Of a stretch of 64,000 bases of DNA, positions 1 through 11,800 are shown piece by piece. Position 1 is the stretch's first letter, and every line of letters starts with the position of its first letter. Position numbers and translations under genes: made by a program. Source of the DNA: Psococerastis gibbosa (Eukaryota; Arthropoda; Insecta; Psocodea; Psocidae); NCBI GenBank assembly GCA_963971405.1, contig OZ020485.1, positions 42,653,469 to 42,717,468 on the forward strand, read 5' to 3'. The notes below the pieces were generated by a model that saw only the letters and a list, made by a program, of their open reading frames with translations, did not search any database and had not been told where the DNA came from.

Positions 1-396
1 TAGATCTACAAGAGCAGGTATGCCTAGAAATTCTTGGTCGTGACTATGATCATTAGGTTAACAAGTAAGATCCTTTTGGCAGTTCACAATCCGATGACAC
101 CTAAAAATAGTATTATCCTGGATTATTCCGTAAAATCTCTTTAAAATTCCGGTTTCATTGACCGGGCTCAACGAGCCAAGGTACGTTTATGATTTTTAGC
201 TTTATGCTCGGTCTCTTGTTACTTCCAACCTAGTTTTGTTGTATCTATTTCAATTTGGCATTTGTGTTGGCACACTTTTTTGAAAAACAGCAGCTCTTTT
301 TTTACATATAACTTCTTTAATCAATATCATACATTATACTCGTATGTTTCAAGAATAACCTTAAATGAATTCAATATTCATGCAAATGATTTTTAG

Positions 397-3300
397 GTAG
401 ATGCTGCGATCGGTGCAGAAACTATGGCGTCAACCTTGACTTATGACAAAATGATGTTACAAGAAGAAGTGGAGAAACTTCGTGAGGAAATTAATGATCT
501 AGAGGCCATTGAATCTGCCAACGATCAGCTGCTGGAGGAACATAAAGAGATGGAACTGGAGCTTAATGAGAGGCTGGACATGACGTTTGCTCGTCTTCGA
601 GAGGTGCGCTAGTTTTTGTGCATGTATACATATTGTCGTCAGTAAGGCCGTGGCTGGAATACGTGACATCGGTGGCAAGGTGGTAGCGTGCTTGTACTTG
701 CGCGAGTCTCTACACACCTGACGTGTCGTAACTCGACACAAGTACCTATTAGGTTACTTAGTGAGGCAATTGAGGAGGTTAATCGGATACATTGTTTGTA
801 GGCGATTATCCTTTTTTAAATAAAAAAATAATAATAATGGTCCAGTATTCGATCCAATAAATATTGGTAAAATAAAAATTGGAACGTGTAATAACAAAAA
901 CTCAGGTTCAATCGAGTATTCGATCGAATTATATTCATACGACACGCTAGATAAAATAATTCTGTTAACAAGTCAACCAACGTTAACATATAAACAAACG
1001 TTTTAAAAATGGCGCCTAATGGGAAATGGACAATGGGACTGACCAAATTATTAATTGAATTAATTAATCCAGGATGAGGAGCATTTATAAGATACACTAA
1101 ACCTAGTTTAAAATTTACACAAATAAATTTAAGCCACTCTCTTCACAAGAAAAAATAAATGCGAATAAATACTCGTTGGAAGATAAATTAGGCATGTCTA
1201 AAGTTGCTGTCGTCCCTAACAGCATTAAATGAGAATTAATATTTTCATCCATGGTTAAAAAAGTTTGATTGGAAGATCTTCAGTTCATAAGGTCTTCCGC
1301 TGCCTTGGTCGGCCCCTCGTATTGGTGCCCTCAATTAAAAAAAAAAAAAAGTTGTGTTAAGAAGTCCCTCGTGTTTTATCATGTGCCCAATCACGGATAT
1401 GGAGATAATTAGATTCCTTCCTTTGTTTATACTTTGGAGCACCTCATCGTTTGTTATGTGGTCTCTCCATGATATTTTAACATTCTTCTATATATTTCAA
1501 AGGCTTCCATTAAGGTGTACTTCCCGATAAACTGGGATACTATCTCGTATTGAGCCCTTGAATTCTCATCATAGCTTAAACTTGTGTTTCGTAATTTTGT
1601 TCAGTCTCAGCCAAGTAACAATAGTTGTATAAAATGTTCAAATGTTTCCAACTCAGGCTCTCCGAGAGAAAGAAGTAGCACTCGAGAATCTGACTGACCG
1701 GGAGCAAACTATTCACAAATACAGAGAAGTGGTCACAGCGCTGCAAGAGGAGCGGAAAGATATTCTATCGAGATTGGAACAGGCGCTCAACAAACCGATC
1801 ACCCTCCCTGAGACTATGGACTATAACAAAGTCTTCTCAGAGACGATTGCACATAAGCGAGCTATTGATCTGGAGCTAAGACAATTAGAGTTGAAGCAGA
1901 TGGAGCAACATGTGCAGTTCCTAATTGCTTTCATGCCTGAAAGCTTTCTGGGCCGCGGAGGTTGGTGTTACCTTATTACTTACTATTTATTTTTCCTCGC
2001 TTTGATCCCTAGGTGGGGTCAGCGATACGGCCGGTTCCCTTCCACTCCTTGCAATTCAGTGCTTCGGCTGCAGTTGCTCCTACAATCCTGAGGTCTTGGT
2101 GGACTTTCGCTTCTACCGTCAGACTGGGGCGTCCTCGTCTTCTCTTTCCCTCAGCTTCGATATGTTTTACCAGTTTTATCAGGTCATTTAGTTGCCTTCT
2201 TTCGACGTGGCCCCACCATGACAGTCGTCGTTCACGGATTTTATGGACTATGCTACTAGCTGTCTTCATTTCAGCTCTAATTACGTGGCTCCGGCATCTA
2301 TTGGCTAGTATAAAGCCCAGGGACTGTCGTAGCATCCTCATATCGGCCAGATGCAGTCTTTGTTCTCCGGCCTTTCTCAAGGCCCAGCACTCTTGAGCCA
2401 TATACAATACCTGCTAGGTTAGGCTAGTGGTTTTTACGAAATGTCTGTCTGTCTGTCTGTTCGTCTGTTATCGATTTCCGGGCAAACTACACCGTGGATT
2501 TGGATGAAATTTGGCAGGTAGGTTAAAAAAAATCATGCCTCGGGATAATTTTTTTATTTTGGGCTAACTCAATTTGGGGGGTTTTATTCTCAAAAAACTC
2601 CAAAAAAAAGTCTAAAAAAATTATTTCTCAAAAAGGGCTCCAACGATTTCTTTTAAATTCCCATATATTGTAGTCGTTATTAATGTTGATAAAATGCGGG
2701 GGGGTAGCTTGTCCCTTGATAGTTTGCTTCTGAGGGTAAAAAAATACAAATAACTAAATTTTAATGATAAATGACTAAAAAATCATTTTTCTGCGAAACC
2801 TTTCTATCGATGATTTCTACTCTCAGGCATGTTTTAGGGGTTAAATTGAGTAACGAAACCGGACAGTTTGCTTTCCCAAAAAGCTATTCGGTTTGGTGCC
2901 GAAAAAATTTTTTTGAAAAAATGAAAGCAAATTCACGCTCAAATGCATTGCGTGCCCTGCCATCATTGCTGTGTGGTAATGTGTTGGTCTGACCGATCTA
3001 GAATTTACGTCACGTCTGAGGCGTTATATCACTCAAAAGAAGGTGTTTAGAGGCATAAACAGCATACCGGCATCTAACTTACTCTGATTTCCACAAAATT
3101 CTTCCGACAAAAGTGTCAGTTTCAGTGTACCAACTATACGACAAAATTACTTTTCTATGATTCTTCTATGAACTACATTATATTACACGCAAAATGTTAT
3201 TCACGTTTAGGTGACCATGACGCAATTAAAATGCTACTGCTGCACACACGTGTCTTGTGGAAATGTGAAATTCTGTTGTCACACATTCGTGAGAAGTTTC

Positions 3301-6300
3301 TGCCTGTAGAGAAAATCCATCGCACTGCCGTCATTAAAGAAGACACAGTTGTGAGATTTTCTGCCGGCGCCCGACTCAGTTTCTTTCTTCACTACCTACA
3401 GGTATATATTGTATATTTTCCAGATTATGGCAACACATTGTTTTTTATGTCACCTACTGCAGGGTGACGTCCCTAAGTGTCACTCCGGCCTTCTCTGGAA
3501 TGTACTATATGGTAATTCTGCTGTTAATGATCGGAAACTATCTACCCCAATTCATTATGGCAAGTGCCGGAAACGATCGGTTTCAATGCCTGGCAATTGC
3601 ATTTTATCTAAATCACGAAAGTGAAACATTCTTATAAAACTCAGTAGAAAGGTTATTGAATTCGTTTATGCCGTTGAGTCTTTATATTGCATTTGTGTTC
3701 ATTTTAGTTGGTTGTCCATCAATTCCTTCATGGTCTTGACACATGTACCGCTGACACACTACTGAGCGCTGGCACTCGCTACCCAGACCTTCAGGCACAA
3801 GAACGCGTGCTAGATTCCTACCTTATTTCTGTAAAGGAAGACCGCCTAGATGAGAATGTGTTGACGGAGCCACTTGAAAAATGCGCTCAGGTTAGAAAAA
3901 CTGGCATGTTCCGAGAATCATATTCACTGCTACGGCGTTACTAACGTGAAGGTTTATCAATTTAATAAATTTTCAACTTTCCTGAATCATTATTATATCT
4001 CTGGTTTATACTATTGTAGAATCGGGGTTGCACAGTTGACTTGACAGTTGCAAATCTCAAGGTACGTTCCAGCTAAATGGAACTTCCCACTTCTTTAGTT
4101 ATTTATTTTGTTAATAACTATGTTATGCTGCCCTATATATATAGCCTTCCCAAACTCCCTCAGAATGTAGGCTACTTACGAATTTTTTGCAAAGGACTTG
4201 GGGGAGGTGGAAGTCCGTCTGCTCCTCTCAAAAAAAAAAAAATACTGTACTAATCTACCTCAAGAATGTAAATGAAGAACTGTTAATTGTTGTAATTGAT
4301 GCATTTGTGTAATGTACAGGTGATGGATGCTTTGCGTGCTGGTTCTTTCCGGGACTCAGCCCCCCATGCTTCTCACGCCATCCGTGATTCTTGCGCTTCC
4401 CTCACCTCCGCCTGCGAGGCTGCCTGCACCGACGCCCTAGCAGTGCAAGCTCTTGTCGACCTCGCAGGGGGCAACAACGAAGTGGTCCTACTTACGCAGT
4501 ACATTGCTCTCAATCTTGATGTCTGCTGCCAACAACTAAAGAACATCAAGCGACGCATACCTGGCAAAGAGCCCAGGCTTAATGTTCCTGAGAGTTGTAT
4601 GAATGATCTGGCTACATGTGTCCTCCAAATGGGACGGCTTGTAAGGACATTCTCGGAGGTGCATAGACAAGCGAGGCAAACGGTGCTTCTCCAAGGAGGT
4701 AGGTTTTACGATTCTACTTACTTTAGGGTGACCTGCTGTTTTATTGAAAAGAGACGTTGCAATATGGGTTTTAAAAGCTGTTATAAGGAGCAATGTAAAG
4801 ACCATTATTTATTTATTTTCAGAATCTGATCCTAATTACTCTGTTGAACAACTTGAAGAAAATTTCAATGCTGCCGCTGACCGCCATTTGGATAGTGATG
4901 AAACAGGAATAGATACAATTAAAGCATCTGTTAACGCGCTAACAGTAGTGGTCGGAAAACTTAATGAGTTAGTTGAGAACTCTGATTATGACCTCATTAG
5001 CTCCTCGGAAACTGTTGCAGAACGGCCTATTGTCACTCGAGCTACCACGTTTAAACGTGAAATGGACCAAGTGAAAATACTGGCGAAGAAACTTGAGGAC
5101 AGGGAACTTGACTTGAAGGAAATGAAATTGAATTTGAAAGTAAAAAGTGATGAGCTTAGTGAGATGAGTATTCGGAAAGAGCTGCTCGAGAAAAAACTAT
5201 CAAATGTTAGTCGTGATAACGAGGATGAGTTTGTGAAGATAAAGCAAGAGCTAAAATTGGTTAAAGCAGAATTAGACACGAAGACTAAAGATTTTGAAAA
5301 AACGCTAGATCACCTCCAGGCTGATATTGAAGCCTTGGAAACTGAAAAGAAGGAATTAAAGGAGAGACTGAGAGTTTCTACTAAAAAGCCGGCTTCAGAT
5401 GTAGCAACTAAGGGAGAGAGTCTTGCAGACAAAGCAACTAGCCCAACTGGAATTGCATGTAGCATTGGTGGTGAGGGAGTTTCGTCAGTTGAAATGCATA
5501 GGCTGCGATCGCTTTTGGAACAAGAAAGACTGGCGAGGTTCCAGCTTGAATGTCAGATCACTGCACGGAAATTCGAAAATCTTACCAACATTCCTGGGTT
5601 AAAGGTAAGGCGAGATTATTTTAGTTAGGTATTGTTTTCTTCTCTATTTAAGTAATCAAAGAGAATAATAGATATTATAAAGCATAAGCTCACCGGATCA
5701 TTTTGTATTTCAGGTGAGAAGCTTAAAAAATATGGAGTCCGAGAAAAAGGTTGATTCACTGATGGCAGAAGGTGCCAAATTGCAAAAGGATGTTATCAAC
5801 AGTTTGATGCCCAAGTGCATCGATCTAAGTAAGACTAAACCAGGCGAAAAATGTGATTTCTCCCAATACATCCATACGCAGAACCTAAAAGAGAAGGAAC
5901 TTTTGAATAAGATAAACAGCTACACGGTAAGTTGTACTGTTTGCAAACCCACCTTCTTCAAACTTTAAATGATCAAAACTTTATACCAATGACATTCAGA
6001 CATCGTCTGGCGTTTTGGGACACTCCGGGGGTAATCTTTGCCGGATTTTGAAAGATGGGCCCTGCATTTTCTCTAATGGCTCGTTTCAAATTTGACTGTT
6101 ATAATACTATACCTAATACGATTGCAGAGGAGATTTTTTTTAATGTCATATTTGTTAACATTTTTTTCTGCTAAACGAAAATTATATAAAAATGCGCTTG
6201 TAATCCTTCGTTATTTGTCACTTTTTGGTAGTTGAATTCAATACAATGTGACCAATTGTATATTTTTCATCAATAATAATCTGCTCCAGTTGCCTGGGTG

Positions 6301-6597
6301 TGATATGATATATTAAATAAAGTACTCGTAATAATGACGCGTATGGGTTTCTTTTAGAGCGAAGTTTCTCGTTGTGTGGCACAAAGTCGACGTGGTGGAT
6401 ACGTAAAGACACCGATGGAGATATTTCCTACTCCAGAAATGAATGCAGCGTTGCATGAGTCGCATCCGGTGACTATTGGAACAATCAAAATCCCTGTTCC
6501 GCCATCACACAAAGACGCCGGTCGAACGATTCCTCTCTTTGTCGATGAGAAGTCCCTAAGCACCATTCTGCGCACCATAGCCGTGCCCTCTTTCTAG
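397..6597 (+). CDS. DCTN1: Dynactin subunit 1 (p150-Glued), C-terminal part
   Basis: Large subunit of the dynactin complex, the dynein cofactor for minus-end microtubule transport; it also links dynein to the Arp1 filament. Exons read from splice sites and reading frame: 397-603, 1657-1960, 3211-3401, 3708-3890, 4020-4061, 4320-4698, 4823-5604, 5714-5926 and 6358-6597 (stop TAG). Seen: coiled-coil segments in the first two exons (DLEAIESANDQLLEEHKEME, then ELRQLELKQMEQHVQFLIAF), and a long charged coiled coil in 5040-5380 (VKILAKKLEDRELDLKEMKL, DELSEMSIRKELLEKKLSNV, DHLQADIEALETEKKELKER) that matches the conserved p150 coiled-coil 2. All junctions keep frame. The N-terminal CAP-Gly domain and first coiled coil lie upstream of the window. 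Known: the family is about 1,250-1,300 residues; roughly the last 850 are here. Odd: between the exon ending 3890 and the 42-bp exon at 4020, about a dozen residues conserved in vertebrates have no obvious counterpart. Introns hold a SINE (670), a LINE piece (2010) and other repeats. Confidence 0.93.
670..838 (+). repeat. tRNA-like SINE, copy 1
   Basis: Lies in dynactin intron 1. It shares its body with copies near 8003, 17355, 18745, 22970 and 55737. Recognisable blocks are GGTAGC, GTACTTGCGCGAGTCTCTACAC, TGTCGTAACTC, GAGGCAATTGAGGAGGTTA and CGGATACATT, ending in an A-rich tail (AAATAAAAAAATAATAATAA). In the best copy (55737) the start reads TAGCAGAATGG, like a pol III A box. This copy is diverged. 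Confidence 0.65.
2010..2407 (-). mobile_element. Non-LTR retrotransposon 3' fragment (RTE-like)
   Basis: A minus-strand reading frame of about 132 codons in dynactin intron 2 encodes the C-terminal end of a LINE reverse transcriptase protein: CWALRKAGEQRLHLADMRML, then RRLSWWGHVERRQL and a GKRRRGRPSL tail. The order (W-A-L-R-K, then R-M-L-R, then W-W-G-H-V, then R-R-R-G-R-P) is the usual end of RTE-type proteins in animals. The polymerase core is missing, so this is a 5'-truncated relic. Confidence 0.75.
2443..2467 (+). repeat. TCTG tetranucleotide microsatellite
   Basis: Several units of TCTG with one TTCG interruption. It is followed by a stretch (CGATTTCCGGGCAAACTAC and then GGATTTGGATGAAATTTGGC) typical of dispersed arthropod repeats, so it probably marks the end of a mobile element of unknown class. 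Confidence 0.6.
2780..2890 (-). repeat. Dispersed repeat, also at 46290-46385
   Basis: The reverse complement of this stretch (GGGAAAGCAAACTGTCCGGT, CATGCCTGAGAGTAGAAATC) matches 46290-46385 (GGGAAAGCAAACTGTTCGGT, ATGCCTGAGGATAGAAAGC). No coding capacity or terminal structure was recognised. It lies in dynactin intron 2. Confidence 0.5.
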
Positions 6598-7339
6598 TAT
6601 TGTTATTGTGATATAACCCGAGGAGATTTGTAATATTACCTTTTATCTTGCGAGCTAGTGAAAACTCAATATTGAAAGTATATTTTCAGTTATGTAAAAA
6701 CCTGTTAGATTTATAGCCTTCATTTTAAGTCTTGACATTGAATTTTTATTTCGGATCGCTGATTTTTAATAGACAATGATATATTATTGTGGCACTAGCT
6801 CAAATTGAAAAAAATGCATCTTGTTTATATCTAGTCAGCATTAATCCTGAAACTAGCCGATTCATCTTTTTTTTTTAGATCTAACAGGTTTACTAAAAGA
6901 GCTTATTTAATTTGTTTTACTCAGTAAGTTATTATTTTGTAGTCTAACTTTCTAATTATATAGGTACGCTTAATTCGTTTAGCACTTTGTTTAGCCTATT
7001 GATATCAATATTTTATTATGGTATCCCCAGGATCAGATGACGCTTAAAATGTTATGAAAATATAGCAGTCATTGCTACTGTGAGAGGTAGATAAAATGTA
7101 GTCAATTCTGCTGGAGGGAATCTTCAACTTGCTTTTAAAATGTTTATAATTTTGAGTGAAATTGATGTAGTTATAGTCGCCGCACTTCACTCTAAATTGC
7201 GACTTTGGTTTTTAAGTACCTAAGTACAAAATTAATGTTCACGCCAAATCCTATTATTTTATTCTAAAAGGTGACATTCTTCTTCATGTTCATTGAGCAA
7301 ATGCCCGTCCTTCGCTAGTAGAGCAGAGCCATTCCCTCC

Positions 7340-7990
7340 TGTGTCGTAGTTCGGTTTTCTACCGCTATGCCACTACAGCTGAATAGGTGCTCGGCGTTTC
7401 CTTTTCCTTGGAAGTAGAAGGGCATTCAGCGATACCTATTCTGTGGAGGTGGCTCTGGAGGTAGTCGTGTCCTGTGGCCATTCGGAACGCAGCCACAGAG
7501 ATGTCCCGGTGCAAGTTGCTGGGGATGGTTTTTGCTAACAGCGGTTCCCATCATTTGCCAGCTGTTCTCGCTTTCCAGACATCTCTGCTCGCGTTCTTGC
7601 TTTTATTAATCTGGAAGTGGTGGAGAAGGTGAAGGGATGGCGAGGTTGCGGTAGTAGACATCCCGCCTTTGCTAGTTTGTCAACCTCCAACGTTCCCACG
7701 GATGTCACAATGGCCAGGGACCTTGTAGGTGGATTTATGAATTTGTGTAAAGCTTTAGGAGCCTAGACTGACATTGTCTTACTACGTCATTATCATGTGG
7801 CTCTGGGCAGATGATGGCTTGTATTGCTGGCATCGAGTCTGAGAGGAAAACTATCTTCTTGGTTAACCCAATCTTGCCCAATGCATCTACTGCTTCTTTG
7901 ATAGCAGCTAGTCTACTCCACCATCGAAGTTGGTTTTGAATTTGTCCACAGGGAATGATTCTGTGGCGACGGATGACAACGTGACATGTC
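7340..7990 (-). mobile_element. LINE fragment with RNase H domain
   Basis: Read on the minus strand, 7735-7992 encodes an RNase H core with an SDS motif (KKIVFLSDSMPAIQAI). Beyond a break it continues as a second RNase H motif (VPGHCDIRGNVGG) and then the LINE C-terminal segment AAFRMATGHDYLQSHLHRIG. The order RNase H then C-terminal domain fits I/R1-like LINEs. In-frame stops interrupt it, so it is dead. It resembles the copy at 12401-12952. Confidence 0.75.
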
Positions 7991-8002
7991 ATGTGAGCAT
8001 AG

Positions 8003-8200
8003 TATTTTTTTTTTTTTTTTTCATAGAAAGATTAGGACAGGTACTAATTACTTACATACAAACAATTTTATGAATGTATCTGAGTAACCTCTTCAGTCGC
8101 CTCTGTAGGTAAAACATGTTGAATAATTAACGACATTTCTCGGATCGCATGTCGTATAGAGACTGGCACAAGTACGAGCAAGCTACCAAATACGCCCCGT
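8003..8200 (-). repeat. tRNA-like SINE, copy 2
   Basis: Starts with a poly-T run (the reverse complement of the A tail). It continues through ATACAAACAATTTTATGAATG, CTTCAGTCGCCTCTGTAGGT, GATCGCATGTCG and AGAGACTGGCACAAGTACGA, the same blocks as the copies at 17355 and 55737 in the same order. Confidence 0.7.
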
Positions 8201-8819
8201 ATCGAAGGCTCCTATTATTTTATCATTCCTTATTCCAATGCCATGGAATTGTGTGAAACAGGGCAGAAGATTAATTTTCCCATGGGATTCAGTTGAACAC
8301 ATAAAACCTTTGCTTGGCGGGATTTAACTCGGGGCCTGAGTCTCTGGCTGTTTGGAATAAATAAATATATTAGTAATCGAGAATAGATGTCAATTGTCAG
8401 GTAGGGATGGCATTATACAAGTTTATACGAAGTCTATACGTACTGTTTGGCTGTAGTAGGTACCACAGAATACTATAATATATATGGTAGGTGCCGTAGT
8501 TCACCACCCCGGTTCATTGTACATGGCAATATTCGACAACGTGCTGAAGATCCGTTTCTAGTTGGCCAAGTCAACCCAAATAACGGAATCTTTTTGAATA
8601 TACAGTAGTACTGTTATCACTATGTGCACACAACTGTTCAATAATAATTACAAAAAACTTGAATAATTATTGAATTTCCCGCCATATTTAGTTAAGCAGA
8701 AATCCGGTCATATTATAGCACTGAGCGCTGCAATCCGTCTTGGTCATCATAATATTTATACAAAACAAAAATGGAAGAAAGTTAAATATTTTACAAAATT
8801 TAATGGTATTTCTGTTAAA

Positions 8820-11800
8820 ATGGCTGTCGCTGTGAAACATAAAGTAAGTAAACCCACATTGACATTTAAAATAATTAATTGAATAATTTGTCTAAAATAA
8901 TTGCTTTTTTAGAGGTCAAAGACCAAGCCTATAGTCGAATTGGATGAAAACATTCCCGAAGTCCCTAAACTTGAAGATTTCAAGGCATTGGATGTTCCAG
9001 GGGAAATTGTAGAACAGTGCAACGAGGAATTTTCGAACCCTGGAACGTTGGTGGCAGTTGTAAGTACTAGATATCTCATGATATGTTTTTATTGTTGACC
9101 TACGGCAACTTCAGCATTAACACTAGTTCAGTCTATATTCTGATATGCCCAAATTGCCCTAGACCTGACACAGGAGCATGTATTCCTCATGACCTAGGCT
9201 CACGTCTAGGCAAGCGAAGAAACGTTCTTTTGCCTGTAGCTTATTATCTTGTCCGGTACGTCAACCCTTATTTATTTGATATATATTTATTAGGGTGGCC
9301 AAAATTACCTTTGTTAGGTTTAGTTAGGGGGTGACAGATATATCGAAAATCTGAAGAAAAAAAGTGATATACAGCACAAGTCACCAGAAGCAGTATTGTG
9401 CCCTAGGCCTAACACACGAGTAGGCCTATTCACGACTTAAAATGATTATATTATTTAGTCTGACGATATCTTGTTCTAACTCATAGGAGACAACCGTCTC
9501 GCCCGGTTTTACAATCCGATTAAGATGACGCTTATATACTTCATAAAAAACTACCGAGTTATCGATGTTAGAGGCAAGATATTACTCCATTAACCTGTTT
9601 AGTGTTTATAGCTGCCTCTTTTTGCACAGAAAGAAACATAAAAAATACAATCCACATACAAAAAAACAGGGCTAAACCCAAATAAACAGTGCTAGAGTCC
9701 GTAATGACTATTTAAGACAGAGAGAGGTCAGGCTATGCTTCCTATGGGTTAGAATAAGTTAATCTAAGTAAGAATTTATAATATTCAGACTATAGTGTAT
9801 TATTGTTACTTCAGGTTAATGACTCCAGGATTATTTCATAGTAAAATGTGTGTTTTTTTTTGCACCCGAAGCCGGACATGTTAGAAATAATAAGTTAAAA
9901 GCAATTAAGCATAGAATTATAAAAAAAAATTATCCTGTTTTAGGAGACTGGGTACACATCAGAAATTCTAGAGGATCCACAAGTGCTTGATTCTGAGAAC
10001 ACTTCTTCGGCAGATAATAAACCGCTGAGTGTAAGCCTTGCCTTAAGTTCCAATGACGATAAAGAGTGGCACGAAGAAGAAATGCCAGTTGCAGCTTCTG
10101 CTCCTTGCCTTAGACCAATGGGAGAATCCAGCATACCAATCTCATACTCGCGGCTCATTGATGAAGTCCATGCTTGTCTTGAGGAGATAAGTGCACCAAC
10201 AGCACCTATATTGAGTAAGTAATAGAAAATATATGCACAGTATACATATACAAATTAAATGGGAAATTAGAAATATAAAAGATTATTAAAATGATAAAAA
10301 TTAACGTGAAATCAAACTCAAACGATGTGATTTTAGAATTTCAGATATTAGTAAGTGACAAAAAACCATGTGATTGTTTTAGAAGCTGAAATTGCTTCGG
10401 TGGAGCCCAGCATCTCGGTTGAAGAACATCTACCGGCCTATAATCAGAGAACACATGTGGAAATGAAAAATATTCTAGAAGTATTGGATATTAAAAAAGA
10501 AACGGAGATGGCTGTACAACCATTCACGGAAGAAGAGCTCAGAGAATTTTACGATAATCACGAAATGGGCCAACTGCCGGGTTTTCTGGAGAATTTCCTT
10601 ACTCGTATTGAGCCGCCCCCATCTGAGCTATTTTCCTTATTGGTAAGCTATTGGACCAGGGGTTCCCAACCTTTTTTGTCCGTGGACCACTAAATTATTT
10701 TTTGATTTTCTGTGGACCACCATGGCTGTGACAGGAAAATTGTCTAATTCTAGGACCAAGATCAAGTAGTTTGTGCCTACAATTAGCCTACTAGCTATTA
10801 TTTGATTAAATATTTGGTACTTGGTAGATGTTATAGTTCAGGGTCAAGATTTACTGTATTTTACTTCTAATTTCCAATAACTCAGCTGTTTTATTTTCTT
10901 ATTTCTTACTTTACTCCGTGGACCACCTGATATATGTCTGTGGGCCACCGGTAGTCCATGGACCACAGTTTGGAAACCCCTGTATTAGACAATCCAATAA
11001 TCAGTCTAACAGGCTATCCGGCATTATATCAAATGCGCCAAACATACTTTAGGTTACTTTTCGGCTTCATTATGTACTTGTATGTTAACTGTCTTGATGG
11101 ATTGGTTTGATTATACTCCGACTTACTGATATCCTTACTAGCCTATATATTTTTAAGTCTTCTAAGATATACTTGATAATACTCGAATCAATGAACTAGG
11201 CGAAAATTAGGTAATCAAGGATTTAATTTTTTCAAAGTTAGATTTAAGTCAATTACTTCTTTCTTCCATCGATTTTAGACTGATTACGTCCAGTTTTGTC
11301 GTTCCGTCGAGGAAAATAAAAACATCTTGCGTGGGTTGATGCGCGAAATCGAAGAGAAAGGGGAGGGCTTGTGGACTGTATGGCCCGACATTATGCTTAC
11401 TGAGCGAGGAAAATGCGCTGATAAAAAGGAATTAATATTTTACCACTCTTACCAAGGTGCTCGTCTTAACTTGGACAGCCTCGAGGCTTTTCAAGTGCTG
11501 TTGACAAGGATCAGAACATTCGTTAATGACGTAAGTAGTGTGAATGGAGTGGTTTGAAGGCGGTTTTGGGAATATGAAATTCGAATTTCGAGGATGGTGC
11601 TGCTTTAGTTTTAGTTTAGTCTGTAGGCCTTTTTCTTGTTATTAATTGTTTATTAAATTTTCATTAGAGGTTTGTGTTTTTAACGCAAAAAGGACCGTAA
11701 GCGTCTCGTTCCCGATAGCCTGAATGCTTGTAAATTAAACAATCCTTGCTTAAAATATAAATTGCCTTGCAAATGTGATTTTGTGTACATGGGGGTAGCT

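Larger units (their letters stand above)
6598..8819. other. Intergenic region between dynactin and EPG5
   Basis: Contains the AT-rich dynactin 3' flank (6598-7300), a minus-strand LINE relic (about 7340-7990), a minus-strand SINE (8003-8200) and about 600 bp upstream of EPG5. I see no gene and no clear core promoter. Confidence 0.6.

Noticed and set aside
3168-3210. Frame extending dynactin upstream of 3211
   Set aside because: A TTTAG acceptor at 3210 with correct phase marks the exon start; upstream residues do not look like p150.
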